Both the position numbers and the translations under genes were made by a program. Positions 13,783 to 20,333 of a DNA stretch of 20,333 bases are shown here, piece after piece. The DNA comes from Deltaproteobacteria bacterium. GTDB lineage: Bacteria > Myxococcota_A > UBA9042 > DTJE01. Under the pieces are notes generated by a model. The model was not told the DNA's origin. It saw only the letters and a program-made list of their open reading frames with translations, and made no database searches. Each line of letters begins with the position of its first letter. Position 1 is the stretch's first letter. The stretch spans positions 1-20,333 of the forward strand of contig JADHTP010000022.1 of NCBI GenBank assembly GCA_016784945.1, read 5' to 3'.

Positions 13783-15801
13783 TCAGCCGCTCAGTCCATC
13801 GGCCACCAGTTTGGCCGATTGGGTGCGCTCCTCGGGGTTGAGGGCGAGGGACTTCTTGAGGGTTTCCACCACCTGGGGCGGCAGGTTGCTTGCTTCCAGG
13901 GCCTCGACACGCTTGACCCGGGAGGCCGGCGCCGTCATGGCCCCGGGCAGGGAACCCAGGAGGGTCTCCGCCAAGACCAGCCCGAAACTGTAGATGTCCG
14001 TGGCCGGCGTCAGGTCGTGACCGGCTTCCTGTTCCGGTGACATGTAGTCCGGGGTGCCGCAGATGTAGGCCGATCGGTCCCGGTGGATCTTCAGCGCCTT
14101 GGCCATGCCGAAGTCCATGAGCTTCACACTGCCGGCGGGCAGCATCATGATGTTGCCGGGCTTGATGTCCCGGTGGATGATCTGCTGCTCGTGGGCATAG
14201 CCGATGGCCCGCGCCAGGTCCGTGGCCATGCGGGCGACCTTGGGCAGGGAAAAGGCCTTCTTTTCGGTGGCGAGCACCTCGTCCAGGGACCGCCCCTCGA
14301 TGTACTCCATCACCTGGTACATACGGTTGCCCGCGTTCCCCACGTCGAAGACCGTGACGATGTTGGGGTGGGACATGCCCGCCACGATCTGCGCTTCCCG
14401 CATGAAATACTCTTCGGCCAGTTCTCCGGGGAGGCTGGGGTTGGACAGGATCTTCAGCACCACTTCCCGCTTCAGGATCTTGTCCATGGCCAGGTAGACT
14501 ACGGCGGTCCCGCCCTCGCCCAGGCGTGAAAGGATCTTGTAGCGTTCGGACAGCTGCGACGGGACCATGGCGTTCGAATCCGACGCGTCCTCCAGGGGCA
14601 CGGGAACGGAATCCTTCGCCTCGCGCATGTGGGTCCTGGCCCGGTCCATGGAGGCCATCAGGTTGTCGTTCATCATGTTCGCCCCTTCCAGCTTGCGAAG
14701 GGTGCGGGTGGCCATGTCCAGGAAGCTGTTCCGCTCGAAGAGGCCCACCAGGTATTCCCAGACGGATCGGGTCTTGTCCGACGGCTCGCCGCGTTCCACG
14801 AACAGGGCGTAGTATTTCAAGCCCTCGTCCAGTCGGCCCGCCTCTTCCAGTATGCGGCCCAGCAGAAGGCAGGACCGGACGAAACCGTGGTCAGCCGGAG
14901 CAGCCAGGCGGAGGATCTCTTCCGCCCGATCCTTGTTGCCCAGTTTGTAGGCCAGGCGTCCCGCGGCCAGTATCTCGCCCGCCGCCACCAGGGCCTCCAC
15001 TTCTTTTTCCGGATTCTGGACATCCTGGTAGAGACGGGCGGCCGCTGCGTGATCCCCGGACTCTCCGTACATGGCCGCCGCTTCGGGCACGGCTCCGCAT
15101 TTCTCCAGCAGGGGCGCCGCCAGGTCGGGGCGTCCCGCGCTTTGGTACGCCTGGGCCGCTTCCCGGTCCTTTCCACCCTTCACCAGGCACTCGGCGGCGG
15201 CAACGTAGTCACCTGCCTCCTCGAACTCCCGCGCGGCATCCAGGAACTGTCCCTTTTCCCTCAAGTCTTCGCCCACCAGCTTGGAAGCCACGATGTCGTT
15301 GCCCAACTGGCGGTGCAGCGTGGCGGCCTGTTGCTTGAAACCCGCCGCCACCATTTCCTCGGCCGCGGCCCATATGTCGCCGATCTGAACATAGATTTCC
15401 GATGACTTTTCGTGGTTCTTGCCCCGCGACCAGCACTCGGCGGCTCGCCGGAGGTCGGGGATCTTCATGAAGGCATTGGCCGCCGCATCGTAGTCACCAC
15501 CCCTTTCGAACAGTTCACCGGCCCGCAGGGGTTCCTTCATACGCAGGGCCACCCGCGCGGCGCCCTTGAAGTCACCCTGGGACACCAGCACGTCCAGGGC
15601 CTCGCGATACTTCCCGGCGGCGACGAGGCTTGCCGTGGCCTGGCTGTGCTTGCCCTCGGCCATGAGGGATCGGGCCTTCTTGTGGGCATCGGCTTCACGC
15701 CGGCGGTGGGCATGCTGAGTGCTGGATTTTATAACGAAATACACCAGAAGGACGACGATTATGACAACGCCGACGAGAGTCAGGATTGTGCGAACGTCCA
15801 T
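13783..15801 (-). CDS. Membrane-anchored helical-repeat protein with C-terminal Ser/Thr kinase
   Basis: 672 aa from ATG 15799-15801. A TTG two codons earlier sits too close (4 nt) to the GGGGGG ribosome binding site. Residues about 6-26 are one transmembrane helix, followed by a basic stretch, so most of the protein is cytoplasmic. Residues about 40-390 are degenerate TPR/SEL-like helical pairs with recurring patterns such as EAGDYVAAAECLVKGG. The Hanks-type kinase domain is C-terminal (about 421-672): Gly loop LGEGGTAVVYLA, Lys450, HRDIKPGN with Asp545, DFG with Asp563, GTPDYMSPEQ. This is the reverse of the usual PknB order (kinase, membrane, sensor). All catalytic residues are present, so it should be active. 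Its substrate is unknown. It is divergent from ribH. Confidence 0.93.
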   Translation of the reverse strand: MDVRTILTLVGVVIIVVLLVYFVIKSSTQHAHRRREADAHKKARSLMAEGKHSQATASLVAAGKYREALDVLVSQGDFKGAARVALRMKEPLRAGELFERGGDYDAAANAFMKIPDLRRAAECWSRGKNHEKSSEIYVQIGDIWAAAEEMVAAGFKQQAATLHRQLGNDIVASKLVGEDLREKGQFLDAAREFEEAGDYVAAAECLVKGGKDREAAQAYQSAGRPDLAAPLLEKCGAVPEAAAMYGESGDHAAAARLYQDVQNPEKEVEALVAAGEILAAGRLAYKLGNKDRAEEILRLAAPADHGFVRSCLLLGRILEEAGRLDEGLKYYALFVERGEPSDKTRSVWEYLVGLFERNSFLDMATRTLRKLEGANMMNDNLMASMDRARTHMREAKDSVPVPLEDASDSNAMVPSQLSERYKILSRLGEGGTAVVYLAMDKILKREVVLKILSNPSLPGELAEEYFMREAQIVAGMSHPNIVTVFDVGNAGNRMYQVMEYIEGRSLDEVLATEKKAFSLPKVARMATDLARAIGYAHEQQIIHRDIKPGNIMMLPAGSVKLMDFGMAKALKIHRDRSAYICGTPDYMSPEQEAGHDLTPATDIYSFGLVLAETLLGSLPGAMTAPASRVKRVEALEASNLPPQVVETLKKSLALNPEERTQSAKLVADGLSG

Positions 15802-15845
15802 TGCCAAGGAACCCCCCGGACAACTGCAAAGACACCTTTGTAGGG

Positions 15846-15874
15846 ATTATCCATGCTAGTTCCATATTAGCAAA
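15846..15874 (-). promoter_or_regulatory. Candidate promoter for the kinase gene
   Basis: On the minus strand TTTGCT (15869-15874) and GATAAT (15846-15851) are 17 bp apart. The -10 matches five of six consensus positions and the -35 is weak. It lies about 45 bp before the ATG. Confidence 0.4.
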
Positions 15875-15925
15875 CAAAACGGCGGCAGATCGATTGGCAG
15901 AGGTGGTTCCCGTGCCTCTTCCACC

Positions 15926-15954
15926 TTGCACTTGTGCACCTTCTGAGGTATCTT
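15926..15954 (+). promoter_or_regulatory. Candidate promoter for the ribH operon
   Basis: TTGCAC (15926-15931) and TATCTT (15949-15954) are 17 bp apart, 33 bp before the ribH start. The match is modest. No FMN riboswitch-like conserved boxes were recognised in the short leader. Confidence 0.35.
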
Positions 15955-15987
15955 CTGCGCGTCCTGCGGGCACACAAGGAGGCTCAC

Positions 15988-16458
15988 ATGGCCCGGGAAT
16001 TGGAAGGCAACCTGAACGCGAGCGGACTCAAGTTCGCCGTGGTGGTCAGCCGCTTCAATCATTTCATTACCGATCGACTTCTGGAAGGGACCCTGGACGC
16101 ACTGCGTCGTCACGATGCAAAGGACGACGACATGGAAGTCGTCCGGGTGCCCGGGGCCTTCGAGATGCCCCTCGTGACCAAGAAGCTGGCCGAGTCCGGC
16201 AGGTTCGATGCCGTGATCTGCCTGGCTTGCGTGGTCCGAGGCGCCACACCCCATTTCGATTACGTGGCTGCCGAAGCGTCCAAGGGGATTGCGGTTTCCA
16301 GCCTTGAAACCGGCGTTCCCGTTGCTTTCGGCGTTCTGACCACCGACAACCTGGAGCAGGCCATCGAGCGTGCCGGGAGCAAGTCGGGGAACAAGGGCTG
16401 GCATGCCGCCCTCAGCGCCATCGAAATGGCAAACCTACTCAAGGTGATGCAGGGCTGA
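15988..16458 (+). CDS. ribH: 6,7-dimethyl-8-ribityllumazine synthase
   Basis: 156 aa. The ATG at 15988 follows AAGGAGG (15977-15983), and the frame upstream is not conserved. It condenses ribulose-derived 3,4-dihydroxy-2-butanone 4-phosphate with 5-amino-6-ribitylamino-uracil, the penultimate step of riboflavin synthesis. Motifs: VVSRFNHFIT (substrate site), VPGAFEMPL, CLACVVRGATPHFDYV (usually G-x-VIRG-xTxHF; the Arg and His-Phe are kept), and PVAFGVLTTDNLEQAIERAGSKSGNKG. First gene of a six-gene rightward operon; nusB follows after 4 bp, a common bacterial pairing. Confidence 0.97.
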   Translation: MARELEGNLNASGLKFAVVVSRFNHFITDRLLEGTLDALRRHDAKDDDMEVVRVPGAFEMPLVTKKLAESGRFDAVICLACVVRGATPHFDYVAAEASKGIAVSSLETGVPVAFGVLTTDNLEQAIERAGSKSGNKGWHAALSAIEMANLLKVMQG

Positions 16459-16462
16459 CCAC

Positions 16463-16909
16463 ATGGGCACGAGGCGCCGGGCACGGGAGTGCGCGTTGCA
16501 GTTGCTCTATATGTGGGAATACCACGAGAGCACCAGACATCCCGGAGTGAACGCCTTCTGGGAAACACGTCCCTCCGAAGAAGAAGACGGCATCCGCGAA
16601 TTCGCCGTTTCCCTGGTGGAAGGGGTGGTGGCACACCTGGCCGAGGTGGACGAACTGATTCGCCAGGCCTCCCTCAACTGGCGAATCGACCGGATGGCCA
16701 CCGTGGATCGCAACATCCTGAGGCTGGCTACCTACGAGTTGATGAACCAGTCCGATACCCCCCTGAAGGTCGTCCTCAACGAGGCGATCGAGTTGAGCAA
16801 ACGTTACGGATCGGAGGACTCGAGCGCCTTCGTCAACGGTGTCCTGGACAAGATTGGATCTACGCTGCGGACCGACGACGGCGAACCGGCCTCGAAAACC
16901 GGGAACTGA
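16463..16909 (+). CDS. nusB: Transcription antitermination factor NusB
   Basis: 148 aa, normal size. N-terminal RRRARECALQLLYMWE is the Arg-rich boxA RNA-binding helix. The C-terminal part DRMATVDRNILRLATYELM, VVLNEAIELSKRYGSEDSSAFVNGVLDKI is the NusB signature. With NusE (ribosomal protein S10) it binds boxA of rRNA leaders to prevent premature termination. It sits between ribH and the M17-like gene with gaps of 4 and 6 bp. Confidence 0.97.
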   Translation: MGTRRRARECALQLLYMWEYHESTRHPGVNAFWETRPSEEEDGIREFAVSLVEGVVAHLAEVDELIRQASLNWRIDRMATVDRNILRLATYELMNQSDTPLKVVLNEAIELSKRYGSEDSSAFVNGVLDKIGSTLRTDDGEPASKTGN

Positions 16910-16915
16910 CTGCCC

Positions 16916-17458
16916 ATGAAGATCCAGTTCGTCAGACCGGACCTACACCAGATCGACCGGATGTCGGCCGACACCTTCGCGGTCTGTCTTTTCGAAGAGG
17001 ACAAGCCCCCGCGAGGACTGGCCGGCCTGCTGGACTGGAGGCTCTGTGGCAGGCTGTCGGACCTCCTGGTCCAGGAGCAGGTCACGGGTCGTTTCCGTGA
17101 GGCGCTTCTTCTGCCGGGGTACGAGCGGGTGCCCACGCACCGGGTCTGCGTGTACGGTCTGGGCGCCCGATCGGAGTTCACCGCGGCCCGTGCCCGCGAG
17201 GCCTCCTGGTTCATCGCGGACTCCCTGCACAAACTGCGCGCCACGTCCTTCATCGGATCGCTGCCCGGCTCCCCCTCCACCGCCGTGGCCCCCCGTGCCC
17301 GGATGGAACTCTTCCTGGAAGAACTCCTGCGGGTCTACGGACACGACGAGTCCGTAGGCGGCGTGGATGCCTATATCGTGGAACCCAGCGAGCTTCACCG
17401 TGAACTGACAGATGTCGTTTCGATTGCCATGCGAAAGCTGAGGGTCATATGGAAGTGA
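16916..17458 (+). CDS. Stand-alone leucyl aminopeptidase (M17) N-terminal domain protein
   Basis: 180 aa. The pattern LAGLLDWRLCGRLSDLLVQEQVTGRFREALLL, then RVCVYGLGARSEF and the following helix AREASWFIADSLHKL, matches the N-terminal domain of M17 leucyl aminopeptidases (PepA). The catalytic C-terminal metallopeptidase domain is absent: the gene ends by overlapping pyrF by 10 nt, and there is no trace of the NTDAEGR or metal-ligand motifs. It is not a simple truncation, since the operon spacing is intact and the C-terminal tail reads as normal coding sequence. This domain has a macro-like fold in known structures. A regulatory or ligand-binding role is possible, but function is unknown. Confidence 0.75.
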   Translation: MKIQFVRPDLHQIDRMSADTFAVCLFEEDKPPRGLAGLLDWRLCGRLSDLLVQEQVTGRFREALLLPGYERVPTHRVCVYGLGARSEFTAARAREASWFIADSLHKLRATSFIGSLPGSPSTAVAPRARMELFLEELLRVYGHDESVGGVDAYIVEPSELHRELTDVVSIAMRKLRVIWK

Positions 17459-18126
17459 ACGCCGATTCCGTCTGCATTGCCCTGGATACCAACGACCTGG
17501 ATCACGCCCGGTCCCTGGTCGGGATCCTGGGACCTCACGTGGGGTGGTTCAAGGTCGGTCTCACCCTCTTCCTGGCCCATGGCCGTGACGCGGTGGACGC
17601 GATCAAGGCCTCGGGCAAGTCCCTGTTCCTCGATCTGAAATTCAACGATATTCCCGCCCAGGTGGCCGGCGCCGTTGACCGGGCCTGCGATCTGGGGGCC
17701 GACCTTTTGACCGTGCACGCCGGTGGGGGAAGCGCCATGCTCGAGGCCGCCGCGTCCGCCCGGAAAGGCGGGACGCGAGTGGTGGCGGTCACGGTGCTGA
17801 CGTCCTTGGCCGGCGAAACCTGGGAGCGGATGTGGCCAGGCCTGGAGCCCGGCGAGGCGGTAGGCCGGTTCACGGGCCTTGCCGTGGATTCGGGTGTGGA
17901 CGGCGTCGTCCTGTCGCCCGAAGAGGTGGCCGTCACCCGGTCGCGAGTGCCGGACGACTTCATGTTGGTGGTGCCGGGCATCCGGCCGGCCGGCGGAGAG
18001 ACCCATGACCAGGCCCGGACCGGCACACCCCGGCAGGCCTACGCGGACGGCGGCAGCGTCCTGGTGATCGGCCGTGCCATCACCCAGGCCGACGACCCCG
18101 TGGCCGCGCTTAATTCGATGTTGTAG
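17449..18126 (+). CDS. pyrF: Orotidine 5'-phosphate decarboxylase
   Basis: 225 aa. The start ATG 17449 overlaps the previous gene by 10 nt, with GAGGG just upstream. It converts OMP to UMP, the last step of de novo pyrimidine synthesis. The catalytic Asp-x-Lys-x2-Asp tetrad core is visible as FLDLKFNDIP, with VCIALDT at the N terminus, LTVHAGGGSAML in the middle, and the phosphate-binding VVPGIRP and LVIGRAITQADDP at the end. All expected residues are present. Confidence 0.97.
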   Translation: MEVNADSVCIALDTNDLDHARSLVGILGPHVGWFKVGLTLFLAHGRDAVDAIKASGKSLFLDLKFNDIPAQVAGAVDRACDLGADLLTVHAGGGSAMLEAAASARKGGTRVVAVTVLTSLAGETWERMWPGLEPGEAVGRFTGLAVDSGVDGVVLSPEEVAVTRSRVPDDFMLVVPGIRPAGGETHDQARTGTPRQAYADGGSVLVIGRAITQADDPVAALNSML

Positions 18127-18139
18127 GGCCCGCATACCC

Positions 18140-18901
18140 ATGAACGCTGAAGACACAGACCTGGTCTACGGGATCCATGCCGTCGAGGAAATGCTGTCCG
18201 CCATGTCGGAACGGGTCCGCCAGGTTCTGGTGGACGCCAACGGGGGATCGGGCGCGCGTCGGGTGGCGGACGAGGCCCGGAGGGTGGGCGTGGAGGTGCG
18301 GGTGCTCCCGGCCATCGCGTTCAGGAACCTGTCACGGGGCCGACCGTTCCAGGGCGTGGCCGCGAAGGTAGAGGCCTACGAGTACGCGGAACTGGACGAC
18401 GTGTCGGCATTGGCCGCCCGCACCGATCCCTTTGCCCTGCTGGTGGCGCTCGACTCGGTCAAGGACCCGGGCAACCTGGGTTCCATCCTGCGTTCGTCGG
18501 CTTTTTTCGGGGTCAAGGGTGTGATCCTGCCCCGGGACCGTTCGGTGGAGGTCACCCCCACGGTGGCGAGGACCTCGGCCGGCGCACTGGCTTCGGTTCC
18601 CGTGTCCCAGGTCACCAACCTGGCCCGCAGCCTGCGGGAACTCAAGGACCAGGGCTGGTTCATCGTCGGGGCCGACGCCCATGATGGCGGGGACCTGGCC
18701 GACCTGCAGCGCGACGGACCTTGCGTCGTGGTCATGGGATCGGAGGAAAAGGGCCTTCGCCGCCTGGTGAAGGAGACCTGCGACGCGCTCGTGACCATAC
18801 CGGCCATGGGGGGCTTCGAGTCCCTGAACGTGGGCGTTTCGGCCGGCATCCTGATCCACACCATGACCCGTCTCGATCATTGCCGGGGCAGGGAGGACTA
18901 G
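18140..18901 (+). CDS. rlmB: 23S rRNA (guanosine-2'-O-)-methyltransferase RlmB-type (SPOUT)
   Basis: 253 aa from ATG 18140. N-terminal RNA-binding substrate domain begins VYGIHAVEEML. The SPOUT trefoil-knot domain shows motif 1 LDSVKDPGNLGSILRSSAFFGV, motif 2 VVMGSEEKGL and motif 3 IPAMGGFESLNVGVSAGIL, which form the S-adenosylmethionine site. RlmB methylates G2251 in E. coli 23S rRNA. Paralogues in this family (TrmH-like) have related targets, so the exact nucleotide is inferred. Spaced 13 bp after pyrF and 6 bp before the radical SAM gene. Confidence 0.93.
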   Translation: MNAEDTDLVYGIHAVEEMLSAMSERVRQVLVDANGGSGARRVADEARRVGVEVRVLPAIAFRNLSRGRPFQGVAAKVEAYEYAELDDVSALAARTDPFALLVALDSVKDPGNLGSILRSSAFFGVKGVILPRDRSVEVTPTVARTSAGALASVPVSQVTNLARSLRELKDQGWFIVGADAHDGGDLADLQRDGPCVVVMGSEEKGLRRLVKETCDALVTIPAMGGFESLNVGVSAGILIHTMTRLDHCRGRED

Positions 18902-18907
18902 ACCGCA

Positions 18908-20188
18908 GTGGACCTCCATGACCTCCCCAGCCTGGTTTTCACCGACGCCTCCGACGAAGTGATGGAGCATCCTTTTTATCGCATGGCCGTCTTTGACGGG
19001 GAACGGGTCCGGGCGCCCCGGGAAGATGAACTCAGACCCCTGCCGCCAGGCAGCGACCTGTTCCTCCTGCCGGGCCGTGCGCCCGTGGGGCTGAATCCCG
19101 ACACCGGCGGGCCCGAGATACTGGGGGGCATGGAGGCCATCTCGGGGTTCGCAAGCCCGTCCTTTCTCCGGCTGACCCACCCCGCATACTCGGCCGGTGA
19201 AGACGCCCCCATGCTGCCCCTGTATGCCTATGCCCCGCTGGGCATCCGCCGGGGCCGGTTCTACACCACGGTGGTGCGGGTGGAACGATCCCACAGGCAG
19301 GATCCCGCGCGTTTTGATCGGCGTCTCATCGGCCGCAGGGCCCTGGCCCTGGTTCGCCGTAGGCCCGGAAACCGGCTTGTCGCGCACCTGCGTCACTGCG
19401 CCATGGATTACGGATGCCGGGCGGCTCAGAACTTCTTTCTGGGGCGCGAGGAGTGTCCCCTGCCCACGGCTTCCACTTGCAACGCCACGTGCCTGGGTTG
19501 CCTGTCCCACCAGCCCGCCGGTGGGGTCAGGGCCTCCCATGACCGAATCGAATTCACGCCAACCCCGGAAGAAATTGCCGAGGTGGCCATGATCCACATC
19601 GAGCGGGTTCGGCGCCCCGTGGTTTCCTTCGGGCAGGGGTGCGAGGGAGAGCCGCTCGTGGTGGCGGACACCCTGGTGGAAGCCGTCAAGCTGATTCGCC
19701 GGTGCACGGACCGGGGCACCATCAACCTCAATACCAACGGGAGCCGGCCGGATGCGGTGGCCGCCCTTTGTGAAGCCGGTCTCGACTCCATCCGGCTGTC
19801 GGTCAACAGCTTTCGTGAACCGGTCTACGAATCCTATTTCAGGCCTCGTGGATACACCCTGGGGGACGTGCTCGCCTCGGGCCGCACGGTGAGGGATACG
19901 GGGGGATTCGTTTCGGTGAACCTCCTGGTCTTTCCCGGTGTGTCCGACCGTCCGGCGGACCTGGATGCCACGCTGGCGGGAATGTGGGAAGTGGGCGCCG
20001 ACCTGGTGCAGATGCGCAACCTCAACATCGATCCGCAAGGCTATCTCGAGTTGATTGGATCCGCGGAGGATGGCTCGCCCATGGGCCTGGTGGCGGCCAT
20101 GGGAAAGATGAAGGACGCTTTTCCCACCCTTCGCTTCGGCTACTTCAATCCCCCGGTCCGCACCCTCGTGAAGAAACGTCGTAGATGA
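18908..20188 (+). CDS. Radical SAM protein of unknown function
   Basis: 426 aa. The GTG at 18908 has GGGAGG 11 nt upstream and follows rlmB by 6 bp. The radical SAM [4Fe-4S] motif is Cys191-x3-Cys195-x2-Cys198 in TCNATCLGCLSHQP. SAM-binding elements follow (SFGQGCEGEPL, INLNTNGS, SIRLSVNSF). A long N-terminal part (about 1-185) precedes it, with three further cysteines (164, 170, 183) near the cluster motif, which might bind an extra cluster or zinc. No clear C-terminal auxiliary-cluster (SPASM) cysteines are visible. Family members of this shape were not assigned a substrate here. The neighbour rlmB suggests an RNA link, but this is only positional. Confidence 0.88.
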   Translation: MDLHDLPSLVFTDASDEVMEHPFYRMAVFDGERVRAPREDELRPLPPGSDLFLLPGRAPVGLNPDTGGPEILGGMEAISGFASPSFLRLTHPAYSAGEDAPMLPLYAYAPLGIRRGRFYTTVVRVERSHRQDPARFDRRLIGRRALALVRRRPGNRLVAHLRHCAMDYGCRAAQNFFLGREECPLPTASTCNATCLGCLSHQPAGGVRASHDRIEFTPTPEEIAEVAMIHIERVRRPVVSFGQGCEGEPLVVADTLVEAVKLIRRCTDRGTINLNTNGSRPDAVAALCEAGLDSIRLSVNSFREPVYESYFRPRGYTLGDVLASGRTVRDTGGFVSVNLLVFPGVSDRPADLDATLAGMWEVGADLVQMRNLNIDPQGYLELIGSAEDGSPMGLVAAMGKMKDAFPTLRFGYFNPPVRTLVKKRRR

Positions 20189-20199
20189 CGCATCGTCTC

Positions 20200-20333
20200 T
20201 GGGCGCCAATCTCGGGCGGGCACTGGCGTGCAATCTCGGGCGGGCACTGGCGTGCCGCCCTGCGCCTGGCGCTTCTCTTACTCAAGGGGGGCGCAGCCCC
20301 CCTATGACCCCCCTGGTCGCGACGACTCAGTCG
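20200..20333. repeat. Hairpin-rich interspersed repeat, cluster 3
   Basis: Starts about 12 bp after the radical SAM stop with GGGCGCCAATCTCGGGCGGG. A 24-bp piece of the unit is exactly duplicated in tandem (20207-20230 and 20231-20254). The G6/C6 hairpin follows (20285-20301), then the sequence drifts from the consensus (CCTGGTCGCGACGACTCAGTCG) up to the window edge. No coding signal. Confidence 0.8.

Noticed and set aside
13454..13841. Two plus-strand open frames through the repeat cluster
   Set aside because: Both are read through the tandem hairpin repeat, so their peptides merely repeat with it. No ribosome binding site, and the end runs antisense into the kinase gene.
15801..15990. FMN riboswitch ahead of ribH
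   Set aside because: The divergent region is only about 190 bp and the conserved RFN-element boxes were not recognised.
18332..20233. 633-codon minus-strand open frame
   Set aside because: Covers rlmB and the radical SAM gene on the opposite strand. Composition is His/Gly/Arg-rich shadow sequence with no motifs.

Overview
The window reads as a GC-rich chromosomal stretch from an anaerobic or microaerobic, respiring Gram-negative bacterium. The best guess is a Desulfobacterota (former Deltaproteobacteria) member or close relative. That inference rests on an HdrD/TmcB-like Fe-S protein with a NarI-like membrane partner, a desulfoferrodoxin-type superoxide reductase, ferritin, rubredoxin, a histidine kinase with Cys-rich PAS domains, and a sigma-54 activator remnant. 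No rRNA, tRNA, CRISPR array, transposase or phage gene was seen. The window starts, is interrupted near its middle, and ends in copies of one hairpin-rich, about 115-bp repeat. It may therefore be a contig whose ends were set by repeats.

Layout. 1-249: repeat cluster, then an array of TGTTGCA/TGCAACA sites. 250-765: remnant of a PAS sigma-54 activator that has lost the AAA+ core and the DNA-binding end. 762-5347 (+): macro-domain protein, five-helix NarI-like membrane protein, HdrD-like Fe-S protein fused to a response-regulator receiver, and a twin-PAS histidine kinase. 5393-5412: hairpin terminator. 5415-5849 (-): Rrf2/IscR-type regulator. 6120-7016 (+): desulfoferrodoxin and ferritin. 7017-11016 (-): acnA then fumC. 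11140-13108 (-): rubredoxin, FAD/NAD oxidoreductase, a truncated ECF sigma factor, and a DUF692 (bufferin-maturase-like) scrap. 13347-13743: second repeat cluster. 13783-15801 (-): membrane-anchored helical-repeat protein with a C-terminal Ser/Thr kinase. 15988-20188 (+): ribH, nusB, stand-alone M17 N-terminal domain, pyrF, rlmB, radical SAM protein. 20200-20333: repeat.

How it fits together. The first operon looks like a redox-signalling unit: an Hdr-like electron carrier bears its own receiver domain and is encoded just before a histidine kinase whose two PAS domains each carry an identical Cys-x10-Cys-x2-Cys pattern. Next to it sit an Fe-S-type Rrf2 regulator and the anaerobe oxygen-defence set (superoxide reductase, ferritin, rubredoxin, and a flavin reductase that could feed rubredoxin). 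Two TCA enzymes, one of them an Fe-S enzyme (aconitase), lie between them. The right arm is a compact housekeeping operon (riboflavin, transcription antitermination, pyrimidine, rRNA methylation) with two less understood members. At least two loci (sigma-54 activator; ECF sigma/DUF692) show internal deletions that joined pieces of genes. This suggests ongoing gene decay, or less likely assembly error.
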